NCBI GenBank assembly: GCA_022813625.1 | Contig: JAKLMB010000028.1 | Span: 62,001-126,000, forward strand | DNA: 64,000 nucleotides | Source: Aaosphaeria pasadenensis | Taxonomy: Eukaryota > Ascomycota > Dothideomycetes > Pleosporales | Reading direction: 5' to 3' | Notes under the pieces: model-generated | Database searches by the model: none | Seen by the model: the letters and a program-made list of their open reading frames with translations, nothing else | Told to the model about the DNA's origin: nothing | In this document: positions 34,623 through 46,700 of the stretch, piece by piece | Layout: the number at the start of each line of letters is the position of its first letter | How positions within the stretch are numbered: position 1 is the stretch's first letter | Translations under genes and position numbers: made by a program

Positions 34623-35575
34623 CTATTTCAGCTTCTTCTTGGGGCGGAGCTGGTTGGTGTGTCCGCACTCTGTGAGGGAGTCATGTTAGTGGGATTGTCT
34701 TCATGTTGGTGGGTTGGTGGGGTTTGGCGTACTCTTCTTGCGGCAGTTAACGGCACGCGGGGGAAGACGTGCGTCTATGAGGGACGTTAGCGGTGCTCTT
34801 TTTCATCGGGTGCAAGTGAGTCAAAACATACAGCACTTGCGGCAGATCATCTTGTCGCAGTTGTACTTGGAGGCAAGGGCCTTGAGCGAGGGCTCGATGC
34901 TAAACAGTGGTGTGAGTATTTCCATATCTCGTACACGGGTTCTTGGCGACTCTTACATTCCACCACGGAGACGGAGCCTGTGTAAATGTCAGTCACTATG
35001 TTCTAGAGGTTGATTCAGTTGATGGCGCAGTCGCTGCTCCGTCTGGCCATGCTTCCATACTGCTCAGGCAGTCATTTCTGACTTCCCACAATATTCCCGC
35101 CATGTCCAAGACGAAGAGCGATACCAAGCCATCAGATATGGGTACGTACACCAAGTGGAGGGTGGACTCCTTCTGGATGTTGTAGTCGGAGAGAGTGCGG
35201 CCATCCTCGAGCTGCTTTCCAGCGAAGATCAAACGCTGCTGGTCCGGGGGAATGCCCTCCTTATCTTGGATCTTGGACTTGACATTGTCGATGGTGTCGC
35301 TGGACTCCACCTCAAGGGTGATAGTCTTCCCGGTGACTATGAAAATAAAGTCAGCCTTTCAATGATCCTACAGACGCTTCCTGGAGATGATAGCAATGCG
35401 GATAGCCATCGTCGCTGTTGTTGTCGCCACAGAATCGAAGCGAAAATGCGAATTGATGCACGCGGGGGTTTCCTTCGACTGCTGTGGGTGTCGCGACAAT
35501 GACGATTGGGATATCCGATAATGCATCCATCTGGATTATGGGTATGAACGTACGGGTCTTCACAAAGATCTGCAT
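34623..35575 (-). CDS. RPL40: Ubiquitin-ribosomal protein eL40 fusion
   Basis: Six minus-strand exons, 35554-35575 (22 nt), 35150-35336, 34957-34977 (21 nt), 34832-34899, 34733-34774 and 34623-34669, encode exactly 128 residues: 76 of ubiquitin plus 52 of eL40. All junctions are GT/AG. The ubiquitin part starts MQIFVKTLTGKT and ends LRLRGG, where processing proteases cut. The eL40 part runs from IIEPSLKALASKYNCDKM to NQLRPKKKLK and keeps four cysteines (CDKMIC, RKC and KKKCGH contexts) of its zinc site. The product supplies both ubiquitin and a 60S protein. The 21-nt exon encodes the ubiquitin C-terminus itself. Conservation is so high that exon limits are near certain. Confidence 0.98.
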
Positions 35576-35861
35576 CTCGTCGGGTTGGCTGTGAACGGTC
35601 TGAAGATGAGAAGTCGAAGTTGAAGGCGAACCACGAATTCGTGTGAGAAGGTGCGCTGGTCTGTGCTTAGTGCGATTGCTTAGCGAGAGTTATGGCGCCA
35701 AACCCCGCCGCCCTCTTTGTGAGCGATGGCTCTGATCACCCAACTACTATCAAGAACACGATGTGTGGTAGTTATAATTAATGCATTTTACTTTAGTTAT
35801 TTTATTATTCTTGACTCTCTAGGTACTTTGGCATATTATGCAAAGCGATATTTGCGTGCGT

Positions 35862-37659
35862 TCAGAATTTTCCTATCGCCGCTGCACCTGACTTCTGTTG
35901 CTGGTGGCTCTTCTTCCATCTCTGCACTTTCTTCTCAGTGAGCAGAACAGCACGAATAAGCATGTCCATATCCAGCCCTGTTATCCTTACTGATTCTTCA
36001 AAAAACCTTTTTGCTGGTTCTGGCATGCTCTCTACATCTTTGTAGTATACATATCCATCTCCCGGGCGCTTCACATTGGATTGAGCCCCGTCTTGGTCAA
36101 CGGGACCTCGCGATTTGAGATCCTCATGTACTGACTTGGTAACTTCCAATGTGTGCTGATGCGTTGGTGTCTGAGATACAGACTGCGTTGGTTGTGAGCT
36201 GTGTGCTGCGTCAATCGGAAAAAGCTCATATAAAGCGTTTCGAAAATTGGTATCCTTATTCTGTACCGTGTGGTTGGAATCGAGTAAATCACCCTGGTAC
36301 CAATCAAGGTATTGATCTAATTGGTCCGCAGACATGGAGAAAATGTCCTTTTCCTGTATAGCCATGAGATCGGCTTTGGTATATGCATTCGCATTTCCCG
36401 ATTGTTGTGCGCGAACAGTGGATACATGGTGGTGCCATGTCTTCCAGTTCATGCAGGTCGCGGCCGGCTCCGAGTCGTGATTTGGGTAGCGTCTTATTCC
36501 ATCAAATGGATACAAAAGCTTCACAGACACTACAAGGCAGGATATGAGCTGTGCTTCTGGAAGCCGTGCAATGCCGGAATAGGCTTCAAAGACTTTTGGA
36601 TGCGTGAAGTTATAGTCGATGAGGCGTGCTAGGCGGATGGTTGCTTCATACAGCTCCAGTGGCAGAGCAAGCTCTTTCAGAAGTCGAAATAGCAGTAACG
36701 GATAATTTAGTCTGGGCCAAGTGACACCGTACTCCTGTCCGAGATTTATTGTAGTGTTGGTGATGGTGTTAACAAAGCGATTGACTTTGAAGGCAGCATT
36801 TGGAAATAACAGGCTGTGATACGATGCTGGTAATTTCTGTGCCATGGCTTCTGGCAACAACTTCAAAGCGCCCCAATAGGCCAGCTTCCCATCAACCACC
36901 CAAGTGTGGAAATCCCCAATTGTGAGTGGCAGGCGTAGGGTGATTATCCCTAGGTAGCATAGAGCGAGAGTGTCCATGAGACTCGGTGCATGGTTGAGTT
37001 TCTTCTCCCTGGAGGTCGTCCGTTTCTCTGACTCGGTCTCTTCTCCCTCGCTAGCAGACGAAGTGAATAGTTGAGATTGGGACGAATGAGCTTGAGATTC
37101 TCCAATCTTCTCTTCAAGCTGCATGATGCGCAAAGTCCAGAGGTCAAACACAACCGTTTCGAGTTCTGCAGGAAGCCCTTGGCCGTGCACCAGAAACCAT
37201 ATTTGATGGCGAAGAACTAGTTGCAGGCTTTTCAGGTACAGATCCAGCGCCTCTCTGCCCTTCAGTACTATTTCAGTCCCAAGTTAGCATTTCGAACATT
37301 AACGGCTCCATTTGTAAATGGCTGGTTAAGGGCGCAAATCAACGACGTATACCGAACAAGCCGTATTATCATGTTAGATTGATTTGGACGCTTACATATC
37401 CCCACATGTCCTTCTCCCTCGTCTTCTCTTCGCTTTCTGGTTTTGTCTCTGCGCTGAGCGCCCATGAAGTTGTCATCGTCCTCGGTAGCAATTACTTGCT
37501 AATGCTCATCAGTATTCATACTTCGGTTGCCTATAATTCCTCACTTACAACCGACCGGTGGCCATTTTCACAGTACATGAATCCATCCTCGCCTTCATCG
37601 TAAAGCCTGGAACGGCACCCCTCAATCCCGCAACGCTGCCCTTTCTTCCGCCCATCCAT
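35862..37659 (-). CDS. RRN7: RNA polymerase I core factor subunit Rrn7
   Basis: Three minus-strand exons, 37549-37659, 37396-37498 and 35862-37267, encode 539 residues. The first exon gives an N-terminal zinc ribbon with C10, C15, C30 and H34 (CGIEGC ... YCENGH). The second gives the B-reader-like acidic then basic linker (TEDDDNFMGAQRRDKTRKRR). The third contains the cyclin-fold region of the TFIIB-like family. It ends with a conserved block around YYKDVESMPEPAKRFFEE. Rrn7 (human TAF1B) binds the rDNA promoter and recruits RNA polymerase I. Start is the ATG at 37659, the one that precedes the zinc ribbon. Introns are 50 and 128 nt. Confidence 0.9.
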
Positions 37660-38153
37660 GATGCTTGTGTGCCCACAAGGGCTGTTCGTATGCTCAGTTC
37701 AACGGTTCAATAATTGGCTTGGCTTCATTCTGGAATTGTTGAAGCTTAGTTCGCGCATGTGACGAGGCTTGTGAGAAGTACCGGGTTTTTCCAAATTTAA
37801 ATACACGCTAAGCCGAATACGGCAATCGCACATTCGCTCGCATTTTCGCCAATGGCAGACGTTGCATTTCATAGTTCATCATTCTTTTATTCGTTGCCAC
37901 AGGGAATAATCTAGAGTAAGGGGGAAATCCGTAACTGCTAGTCCCTAATACGTAGAAAGCGGCAATGCAAGAAAAATCCCAATCCGTCCGAAGAACCGCA
38001 AACAAGGGTCGCCATGAGCGGGGCCTGAAGAACGACAAACAGGCTGCGGCCCTGCACGGAACCATACAGAAGCCCCCATTGCACTTTTGATATTGCGGGC
38101 GTTTATTACAACGCCAACCCCCTCCCTGTTCATCTATCTGCCTTTTAAGCCAT
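37660..38153. other. Intergenic region between RRN7 and eIF5A
   Basis: About 490 bp. It holds the RRN7 promoter and the eIF5A 3' flank. No gene was seen; a longer minus-strand frame here is just read-through from an eIF5A exon. Confidence 0.5.
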
Positions 38154-38923
38154 CTAAGAGCCCTTGGGAGCCTCCTTGGCATCAATAGCAGTCTCCTCAC
38201 CCATAGCGGTAAGGACAATGACGTCTGATTTTGGGTCAGGAAAAAGTGATTCAAGTTTTTTGCAAGGGTAAACATACTAGTGTCCTTGCCATCCTCGGTG
38301 AAGAGCTTGTTGACCTTGTCGCCAATCTCACCGTCGGGGAGCTTGACGTCGTCCTTGGTGGAGCCATCATCAGACATGAGGGAAAGGAATCCATCATCAG
38401 TGATGTCGAGCTGGAAGTTAGGTCAGTCAAAATTGCCACTTTACCCCTCCAGTCGCGTGCACACTTACGAGCTGGTACTCCTGGCGGCGGACGTTGGGGA
38501 CGTCCATGTTGTGGGTGGAAGGGCACAACTCCTCGAGCTTCTTGCCAGTGAAGATGTCGATGGCGACCAAATGGACCTTGGCGTGACCGTGCTTTCCGGT
38601 CTTGGAGGTAGACATTTCAACGATCTTGCAAGGGCGGCCCTTGATGACGACGAATCCGTTCTTCCTCAAGGCAGAGCACTGCATGGGGTAGGTGGTGGAG
38701 GCACCGGCATCGGCGCTCTCGAAGGTGTGCTCATGCTGTAGGATCAAAAGTTAGACAGTGATGAAGATTGGGGTTGCGCGACGGCTGGGGAAGAGTTGTG
38801 GGATGTCCGCGGTTATGGTGTTGAATGCAATCTGGCCGTGTATTTTCAAGGTGGGGTAAGGTAAAGAAGAACATGCGAAAAGGAAACCAGGATCGAGAGA
38901 CGTACCTGCGCATCGTCGGCCAT
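38154..38923 (-). CDS. eIF5A: Translation factor eIF5A
   Basis: Four minus-strand exons, 38906-38923 (18 nt), 38469-38735, 38278-38410 and 38154-38224, encode 162 residues. The conserved loop MSTSKTGKHGHAK is present, so Lys54 is the expected hypusine site made by deoxyhypusine synthase and hydroxylase. The protein begins MADDAQ and continues FESADAGASTTYPMQCSAL, as in other eIF5A proteins, and ends in the OB-fold domain with DVKLPDGEIGD. eIF5A relieves stalled ribosomes, notably at polyproline, and aids termination. The gene shares a divergent promoter of about 365 bp with COG3. Confidence 0.97.
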
Positions 38924-39288
38924 TGTGACGGAAAGGAGAGTGTTGATGCGACTGTGTAGAAGAGGAAAAACTGGCGTAGGTCGGGTTTTGAGAGCAGTAG
39001 TGGGGAAAGGAATCAAAGCCTTTGCATGGACGATAAATACTCTTCTCGCCCCCGCCGTACAGACAACCCCGGATCGGGGGATTGTTAATCCGGTATCGAT
39101 GACTAACCTCCTCTTGTCCATCACCCATGGGTCAACTATCCCAATACAACCAAGACAGCGCCAACAACCACGTTCAACGAAAGCAATCTTCTCAATTCGA
39201 ACAAACTTTCATCTTCTGACCAACAAAACGATGGTTCCATAACTGACTCATTGCCAACTCCGCCCTTTCACAATAGAATAAAGCCACT
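38924..39288. promoter_or_regulatory. Shared divergent promoter region of eIF5A and COG3
   Basis: The start codons of the minus-strand eIF5A and plus-strand COG3 genes are 365 bp apart, so both promoters must lie here. No TATA box stands out. Confidence 0.5.
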
Positions 39289-41393
39289 ATGTGGGGTTTA
39301 GACCGCCTCTCTGCCGCATCAACACCCTCCGGCACTCCTCCTCCTCGTCGTGATTCCTACTCACCAGCTCCTAGAAGGGCGTACACAGGTTCAGGCCCGG
39401 GTCCATTACCGGCTCGCCCAGGCTTGCCCACCAGGACATCGTCACTATCGCTCGCCAACTCCCCAGCCTCCTCTTCAACCAGTCTCCCGTCCACCGTACG
39501 ACCCCCAAATGGCTCTACGCGCAGAAGGCAAGGGACTGTCGGGGCTCCACCGAATGTCCCCGATCCGATCCAAGTTTTAGAATCTATCATGGGAGGACCA
39601 CCGCGCAAACCAGTCACAAGGGTAGACACACCTGTAGAACCCGCGAAGAAGCCGGATGTCGTGGTTGTAGAGATAGACTTTGGCGGTCTGAGCCTGAAGG
39701 AGTTCGCGGCGGCGGAGACAGCAGAGATACGGCACTCTTCTCCTGTACATACATATAGCGCACAATCAGTTGAAGAATGTACGTGTTTGCATCCCAGCCC
39801 ATGATGTTCCAATCGCTCATGATGTTCCCAGACGATAAGGAGAAAGACAAGTTTCTAGATCTGCATCAATCCATTGTCGCCTGCGACGAGGTATTGAAAT
39901 CCGTTGAAACATACCTTACAAACTTTCAATCGGATCTTGGTGCAGTCTCCGCCGAGATCGAGAGCTTACAGAATCGTTCGATAGCGCTCAACACAAAACT
40001 TGAGAACCGAAAGGTTGTAGAGAAGCTTCTTGGTCCAGCTGTTGAAGATATCAGTATCTCGCCCGCTGTGGTACGCAAGATCGCAGAAGGTCCCATCGAT
40101 GAGGCCTTTGTGAGAGCACTATCTGAACTATCTGCGCGCTCAAAGACTATCGCCTCTAAATCAAAGGATCAACCAGACTGGAAGGCCCTGGCTGACATCC
40201 AACCCCTGATCAACGATCTCACCAATAAAGCTCTTGAACGAATCCGTGATTACATTGTAGCACAGATAAAAGCAATCCGCTCACCTTCCATCAATGCACA
40301 GATCATCCAACAGCAAGCGTTCTTGCAATATAAGGATCTATATGCCTTCCTCGCCAAGCATCAGCCGGAACTGGCGCAACAGATCGCGCAGGCTTATGTA
40401 TATACGATGCGCTGGTATTATTTGAATCATTTCACACGATACCGCACGGCCTTGGAAAAGCTCAAACTCCATGTTCTCGACAAATACGACGTTCTAGGCG
40501 AGGATCCCTCTGCAAAGCGCAGTGGCGCGCTGCTAGGAAATGCACGTGCAGTTCCCTCCGCATACGATGCCTTCTCTTTGGGTCGTCGAATGGATCTACT
40601 CAAGAGCACCAGCCCCAATGCTCTCACTGCCTACCTCGCTGAGGAAGAGAAATCCGCTCACTATCTCGAAGTGCCCTTCCGTTCCTTCAATCTTGCCCTT
40701 ATCGACAATGCGTCCTTCGAATACACCTTCCTCTCTACCTACTTCTCCCCCTCTCAAAACTATCACGCAATCTCCCGAACATTCACACAAATCTTCGAGC
40801 CCACCCTCGCCCTCGGTCAATCCTTGACGCGCCAACTCACCGATTCGACAACCGACACCCTGGGCATCCTCCTCAGTGTGCGTATCAATCAGCACCTCGC
40901 CTTTGAACTCCAGCGCCGCAAAGTTCCTGCGGTTGAGAATTATATCAACGCAACGAACATGCTCCTCTGGCCCCGTTTCCAACAAATCCTCGACCTCCAT
41001 TGCACCTCCCTCAGTAAACTAACAGCATCTCTCCCCAACAAGCCCTCCGCTGCATCTTCCATCCTCTCATCGTCAGCCTCTTCGCACGCAGCTTCTTCAA
41101 CCGCCCCAACACCACTTACGCAACGCTTTGCAAATCTAATTCACGGTATATGCGCACTCTCTAGCGAAGCGGGAGACGACGAACCCGTCAGCGTCTCCGT
41201 TGGCCGCCTGAGAAACGAGTACGAAGCGTATCTCACCAAAGCATCGAAAGCGCTAAGTGACCAACGCAAGAAAGAACGCTTCCTACAGAACAATTACAGC
41301 TTAGTAGTCACCATTTTGGCGGATGTAGAGGGCCGTCTGGGTACCGAGACGAGGTCGCATTTCGAGAAGCTGAGGGATGCATATGGTACATAG
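39289..41393 (+). CDS. COG3: Conserved oligomeric Golgi complex subunit 3
   Basis: Two exons, 39289-39778 and 39832-41393, encode 683 residues. The 53-nt intron has a GTACGT donor and CCCAG acceptor; it joins QSVEEY to DKEKDKFLDLHQSI, the start of the Sec34/Cog3 domain. The N-terminal 150 residues are Ser/Pro-rich. The conserved part continues with VSAEIESLQNRS, NTKLENRKVVEKLLGP and VVRKIAEGPIDEAF. Cog3 is a lobe A subunit of the tether that captures retrograde vesicles at the Golgi. The far C-terminus is less conserved and Ser/Ala-rich. Another reading, without the intron, would put a stop in the middle of the conserved region, so the intron is needed. Confidence 0.92.
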
Positions 41394-41928
41394 CCTGCGT
41401 GTACATCTTCTCATTAGCGTTGGGTGTTCCTTTTGGCTATGTATCTTTTCTTGTTCGGAGTTTATACTGGCACGTCACAGTGCATCCTTTAGCCTTGTCG
41501 TCTTTTGGGTAGCGTAGAGAGCGTGTAGCATCTTTTACTGCAGGTCAGATCATGTGATCAACTCCTTCATCATCTCGCAAGTCGAATGACACCATCAGAT
41601 TTTGAAATCATGTCACAAACACTGTTCTCATAATTCGTCATGCTTTGCGCCTCACCTCGTCTTGGGACCATGCAATATACAGAGCATCTGATAAAATGCT
41701 ACTGTGTTGTCGTCCATAGAATTTGCATTTAACATACACAAAGTAGATAGACCTATCGGCATATTATTGCATACTGAATCCCAGGCATCTATCACCCGGC
41801 TCTAAAGAGAAGATTTAGTGCCAGACTATCTACTCACATTTCAAGCAAAGATGCTCCATTGCCTATCGTATTATGATCCGGGAAGACCTATCACCTGGCT
41901 TTTGAAGGAAAATATAGTGCCAGGCTAC
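41394..41928. other. Convergent 3' flanks with a diverged tandem repeat
   Basis: This lies between the COG3 stop and the minus-strand stop of the kinase-like gene. Its right part contains the outer copy of the tandem duplication described separately. No other gene was seen. Confidence 0.5.
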
Positions 41929-41978
41929 CTACTCACTTCCGAACCAAGGAGGCTCCAATGCCTGCCGCGCGGTGATCC
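41787..41978. repeat. Diverged 99-bp tandem duplication
   Basis: Bases 41787-41879 align without gaps to 41886-41978, offset 99 bp. I count 67 matches in 93 positions (72%). The inner copy holds the last codons and stop of the kinase-like gene plus its 3' flank, while the outer copy is noncoding and would carry an early stop. Of 18 transition differences, 14 put A or T in the outer copy and 4 in the inner copy. Confidence 0.8.
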
Positions 41979-43119
41979 TTTTCTCTGGATTCAGGTTCGT
42001 CATACCCGCAATCAGATCCCTAAACTCCTCGTCCACATAACTCCAAAACGCAAACGGTTTCCTCGGCTTTTCCGCATTGAAGTCACCCGCGAGAGCAATC
42101 AGCCTCTCGAAGAAGGGGTTCTCCTGTTCAACATGCTCAAGCAGGCCTTTAAACCCATACTCGTCTCCCAGGAATGATACATGCCTCCGAAGAATATGCC
42201 GCCATGCGTCATTTCCCTTCAGCTCTTCGTCACTGACGAGGAAGATGATGTCATCGAGCATTACGTATATAGCCACTATTCCAAAGGAAAATACGTCAGA
42301 GGATGTGTTTTGCTTGGCTCTTGCCCAGGACTCTGGGCTTCGCCAGAGCTGGTTGCCACAAAGGCAGCCTTTGAGATTCTTCCCTGGAGGGAGAGCTACA
42401 GCGTCCTCCAGATCAGAGATTTGAACACTTTGGATAATTGGGTCGCTTCCTTCCGTCTCGGAGTATTTGAGAAGAGTGTTGTTTGGTTTGATATCTGTTC
42501 AAGCAGATATAAGAACAATCGCTGTGAACGGTGTATGATTAGTCGAGCTTACCGGTATGAATGATGTTCCTATCGTGAAGTTCAACCAGTCCAGCAAGAG
42601 CACTCCGTAGAATACTCTTTTTGGTGACCTTGGAAACAATTCTTCTGCTCATCTGAAGGAGGTCGCCATCTAAGAATTGATAGACGAATAGCTCATGCTC
42701 AGGAATGGTATCGATAACCGTCCGTAAGTTGGGGTTGTCGGCCAGTGGTTTCTGGAGTTCTAATTGATATTCGAATTCACCCGGGATCATATTTTTGAGG
42801 ATGAAATTCTTCTCTGCGACACTGCGCATGAAGTTAACTCCGTGCACGATATGAAGAATTGACAGCGTTGAATCACGAACCTCGCTCGATAAACGCCTAA
42901 CGCGTGGCCATGTCGCTGAGCAAGGACTTCTTGGACTCTGTATGACGTCCCTGATTTCCCATGAAGCACTGCTAAAACGGAAACAGGCTCTAGTTTCGTT
43001 TGCAGTAAAGAGGATGTTGTCTGATAGTTAATAGAATAGGATTTGGGTGTGAGAAAAGTGCTGCATACGCGTTGTTTACGCAGAAATGGAACAAAACTTC
43101 GAAAGCACAAAGAGGCCAT
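41929..43119 (-). CDS. Divergent protein-kinase-like protein
   Basis: Three minus-strand exons, 42881-43119, 42553-42821 and 41929-42494, encode 357 residues, and all phases fit. The second intron is standard (GTAAGC, AACAG); the first uses a weak GTTCGT donor, so its position is less certain. The kinase fold is seen in FILKNM (K89, the ATP-lysine position), ELFVYQFLDGDLL, and the catalytic loop IIHTDIKPNN (D170, K172). The DFG position reads DLE (197-199) and the APE position reads SPES. The residues needed for catalysis are therefore mostly present, but the Mg-binding motif is altered. Similar reduced kinases are frequent in filamentous ascomycetes. Whether it is active is open. Confidence 0.72.
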
Positions 43120-43731
43120 CCTCAGCTTCGAGCGCTTTGTCGGAATTGTAGCGCAGCATCGGCGTCAAGGTGGAAGGTGGTTGCTGAAGAACGTACTGCA
43201 GGCCAGTGCGGTGCGTCACACATTGATTGGTCGTCAATTGGTGCGTCGTGTTACTCTTCAATCACTCACCTAATTCCATTCCAGAACTACATTACTTTCA
43301 GTTGTGAAAAACATCAGTAATTCACAACGTTTCACATAACAATAAATTAATCTGAAGAATGGTTCGAAATGCTACTCTGCCTCTATAAAATAGAGTTTAA
43401 AACGAAAAGATTTACGCAAACATCAAATTCTCGTCAAATATCGATTCTGTAAGGAAAACCATCACTTTAGACAGATAAGAAAGCATTCTTTGAATAATTG
43501 GCTATTGTTTAAATAATTATCTTATCCTTATTACATATAACTTTTTCTATAAACAAATCCTCGCAAATGCGATCGTGTGTGACGTCAAGTCAGGGGTATG
43601 TATGTACAAGTTCTCTCTTAAAATGCGCCAAATATAAAACACTGGAATATAAAATTGTGTTCCCAAAAATGCAGAGGAAATAAAGCTTGTGCTCTGTAGA
43701 GCGAATGAACAATAATGGACGAGAGAAGGAT
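43120..43731. other. AT-rich intergenic region
   Basis: About 610 bp, clearly AT-rich between 43310 and 43560. No gene was seen. It holds the 5' side of the kinase-like gene and the CSF1 3' flank. Confidence 0.5.
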
Positions 43732-46700
43732 TTAGGAACTACCCAAGATCCTCTCATACGCCTCTTCGACTTCCCTCGCCACCTCAAGCAGTGTGACGAT
43801 GACGATTTGATGGGTGACATTCGGCAAGCGATCTCTGTGCAGACCAATCCACTCGAGCGGCGGGGTGGCTTCGCCCATGTCTCGAAGCTGCGGTGTCTCG
43901 ATGAGAGGAGGCTCGAGCGCCGTGTACGTGTATCTGCTCTGCGGGACGTTGATCTCTGCCGTGATTTTCTCTTGTCCAGTTGCTAGACCTTCTGTTTTGG
44001 CTGGGTTCATCTCTGGGGACGAAGAAGGGCCTGATTTGTCTGGCTGAGGTGAGGCGCTAGCCTGCCTAATCTTGATGTTGGACTCTGGGAGCGGCTTGCC
44101 GAGACGGGAGGCGAGCGATCGAGAGTGGTTGGCCCACATGTTGCGGATGTAGGATATTCGGTTGTAGTTCCACCCGACGTCAACCTTGCCCTCCAAGGCG
44201 CTCTTGAAGATGTAGTCAATCTTGTCACTGTGGGGTACCTGCCATGTGTGCATACCAGCAACCAGTTTGGGGACGCGCAAGATGGTCCCTCCCTTCGCGG
44301 AGCGCGCATTCGCCAGGATGTCATCCACAGAAAGGTCGGAGATGGAAATAGATTTCTTAGGCGCTGAGATAGTCGATAGCGCAACGCTGAGTTGTCCCAG
44401 AGTCATGCCGAGCCCTGAGTGAATCTTTCCTGATTCAAGCGCTACAGCGAAGCGTGCTTGGGCATCAGAGGCCAACAGGACGAATATTTGAGGGTCGACA
44501 AATGTAGACGGGTAAACGCCAATGTTGATAGATCGAAGTGTGAGAACGACGTCTGTGTGCAATGAAATCGGTGTCTTGACATCATCTTGCTTTGCTTTAC
44601 TCGCAATCATGGCCTGCGACGGTGAACGACTGTAAGGTGTTATGGAGGTCTTTCGGCGCAAGAATTTCTCGACGTCCTTGAGGGACTGTGTGTACGCTTG
44701 TTGATTTTCCTGGACAAGGCGTTCGATGGCTTGCCAGAGAGCAAGACCTTGCGCAGCGCTTGTCGCAGTACAGAATACATGGACTCGATCACCATCAAGA
44801 ATTGCCACCAGCCGGTCTCTTGCGCCTTTAGTATTCTCGCGAACGTTGTACATGAGGAAGTCAAAATTGGCTATATCTGCAATCATGAAGGTCTGGTAAT
44901 CGAAGCCAGCTTTGGCGCGCAACTGGCCAAAACCCAGTGATGCCTGAACCAAGGGCGTCTGTTTAGTATTCGGAGTGTGGGAGGGCCAGCCGATCGATGT
45001 GCGTATTTTCACTGTGGTGAGCTCAACAAATCCACTCGTTCTGCCTGTACTCTCAATCCCGACCCTTTCAACACCTATGCACAGGTTTTGTTCCCAATCT
45101 GTGCTCTTCTTGGACGATGCCCACATGTTGTGGATATTCAGCGATGTCTTGCCGATAGCCTGACCAAGATCAAGCTCAACGGACACATCTGCAATGGCGA
45201 TATTGGCATTCCAAGGGAAGGCAGTTGCAGCAGTAACTTGCTGATAACGTTGCATGAGGTACTCCTGTGGTTCTTGATTCGGGATAGCTGTTGGCGGCTT
45301 GGACGATTGGCGAATCTCTGGTGGGTACCAAATCTCTCTGAACAGCAGGAAGTCTTGGAGTTGGCGAGCGTTGACTTGTAGTGCCATTGGATTTATCTTG
45401 AGAATGGCAGAAATTCCGCTTGTGCCACTCAGGTGCTTACTGTTCATGAGGGAGAGAACGATCGACTCGACATCGAAACCAAACGTGGACTCTCGTGAAT
45501 ACACATGTTGGACTGTTGCCTCCAGCTTTTCGAATGCAGCCGACACCGCGAAAAAGTGACCCTGATCCTGCGATTTGACGCTGTTGATCGTGACATAAAT
45601 GTCGGCTAACTTGGCTATGGCCGCAACTCTCGCAATCGGTTGGCAACTAAGACTGAATTCTTGTTTGCAGATTCGTAAACCGAGATTAAGACGTGTACCT
45701 CCTAGAATGGTACTTGGATCGGCCGTGATAATATTGTCGTCATCTAGAAGTTTCGCTGCCGGCTTGATCGTCTCCTGCTCCGATTTGGCTTCTGCCTCCG
45801 GGGTCTCTTCATCCTTTTCGCGGACAACTTGTTTAATGCTATCCGAAATGTCGATAATCAGAGGAACGACAGTGGGATAGAGGGTGTTGTTCGATCCATC
45901 AACGCGCAACTCGGCATTCAGAGAGGGATCATTGCCATCATCTTTGAACTCAACTTTAAGTGCGACGCCAGGAGCGCGCAGGGCCATGCTACTTTTACTG
46001 CCATCTCCGACGAACTGACTGTACCTGCCTGTCTGTTGCGAGCGGCTCTCTTTGCTGCCCTTGGGGGCCAACACTTCGCTGCCATTGATGTGGACAACAG
46101 CACCTGCGAAATTCGCATCGACGAGAAGTGATGCGAGTCTTTTATTGCCGAAAACCTTTTTGCGCTCGGCACCGCTGGTCGTTGGTGTCATTTTCCAGTT
46201 GGCAGATGCCGTGCGGAACTTCTTGCCAGCAAGTGCGATGGAACGTTCGATGACATTGGCAGGCAAAATAAAGCGAGAGTCCAAGCGAAGGTCCAAAGAT
46301 TTGCCAGCGGCCTGGAAAGCTATCTTGCGAGTGTCCACAGTAGAACTATATGCGACATTAAAGACAATCTCTGGAAGGAGGGCCGAGCTCAGCGAGCGGA
46401 TCTTCTTGTCGTTATTGATAGGGACCATTTGTAATTGCATATCTTCAATCATTAAACGCGCCGCATCGCCCTTGCGAGTGGACAGGTCAATTCTCCTAAA
46501 CGATAGAACCAGGTCTTCAGCTTCAGTTCGGGCGTAGGGCGGTATTGAGGTTCCCACAATCCAGCTGACCTGAATGTCAAGAAGCTCTACCGAGTAAGAC
46601 GAATTGAAGAGGGCATCAGGGACGTCATTATTGTTCTCGGGCACCATGTCACCCGGCGCCGGCTTCTGAAGTGCGCGACTCTTCGTATGCCGTAGTCTCT

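Noticed and set aside
39779..39797. Shorter COG3 intron ending at the CAG at 39797
   Set aside because: At 19 nt it is too short to be spliced; the CAG at 39831 gives a 53-nt intron that restores the conserved frame.
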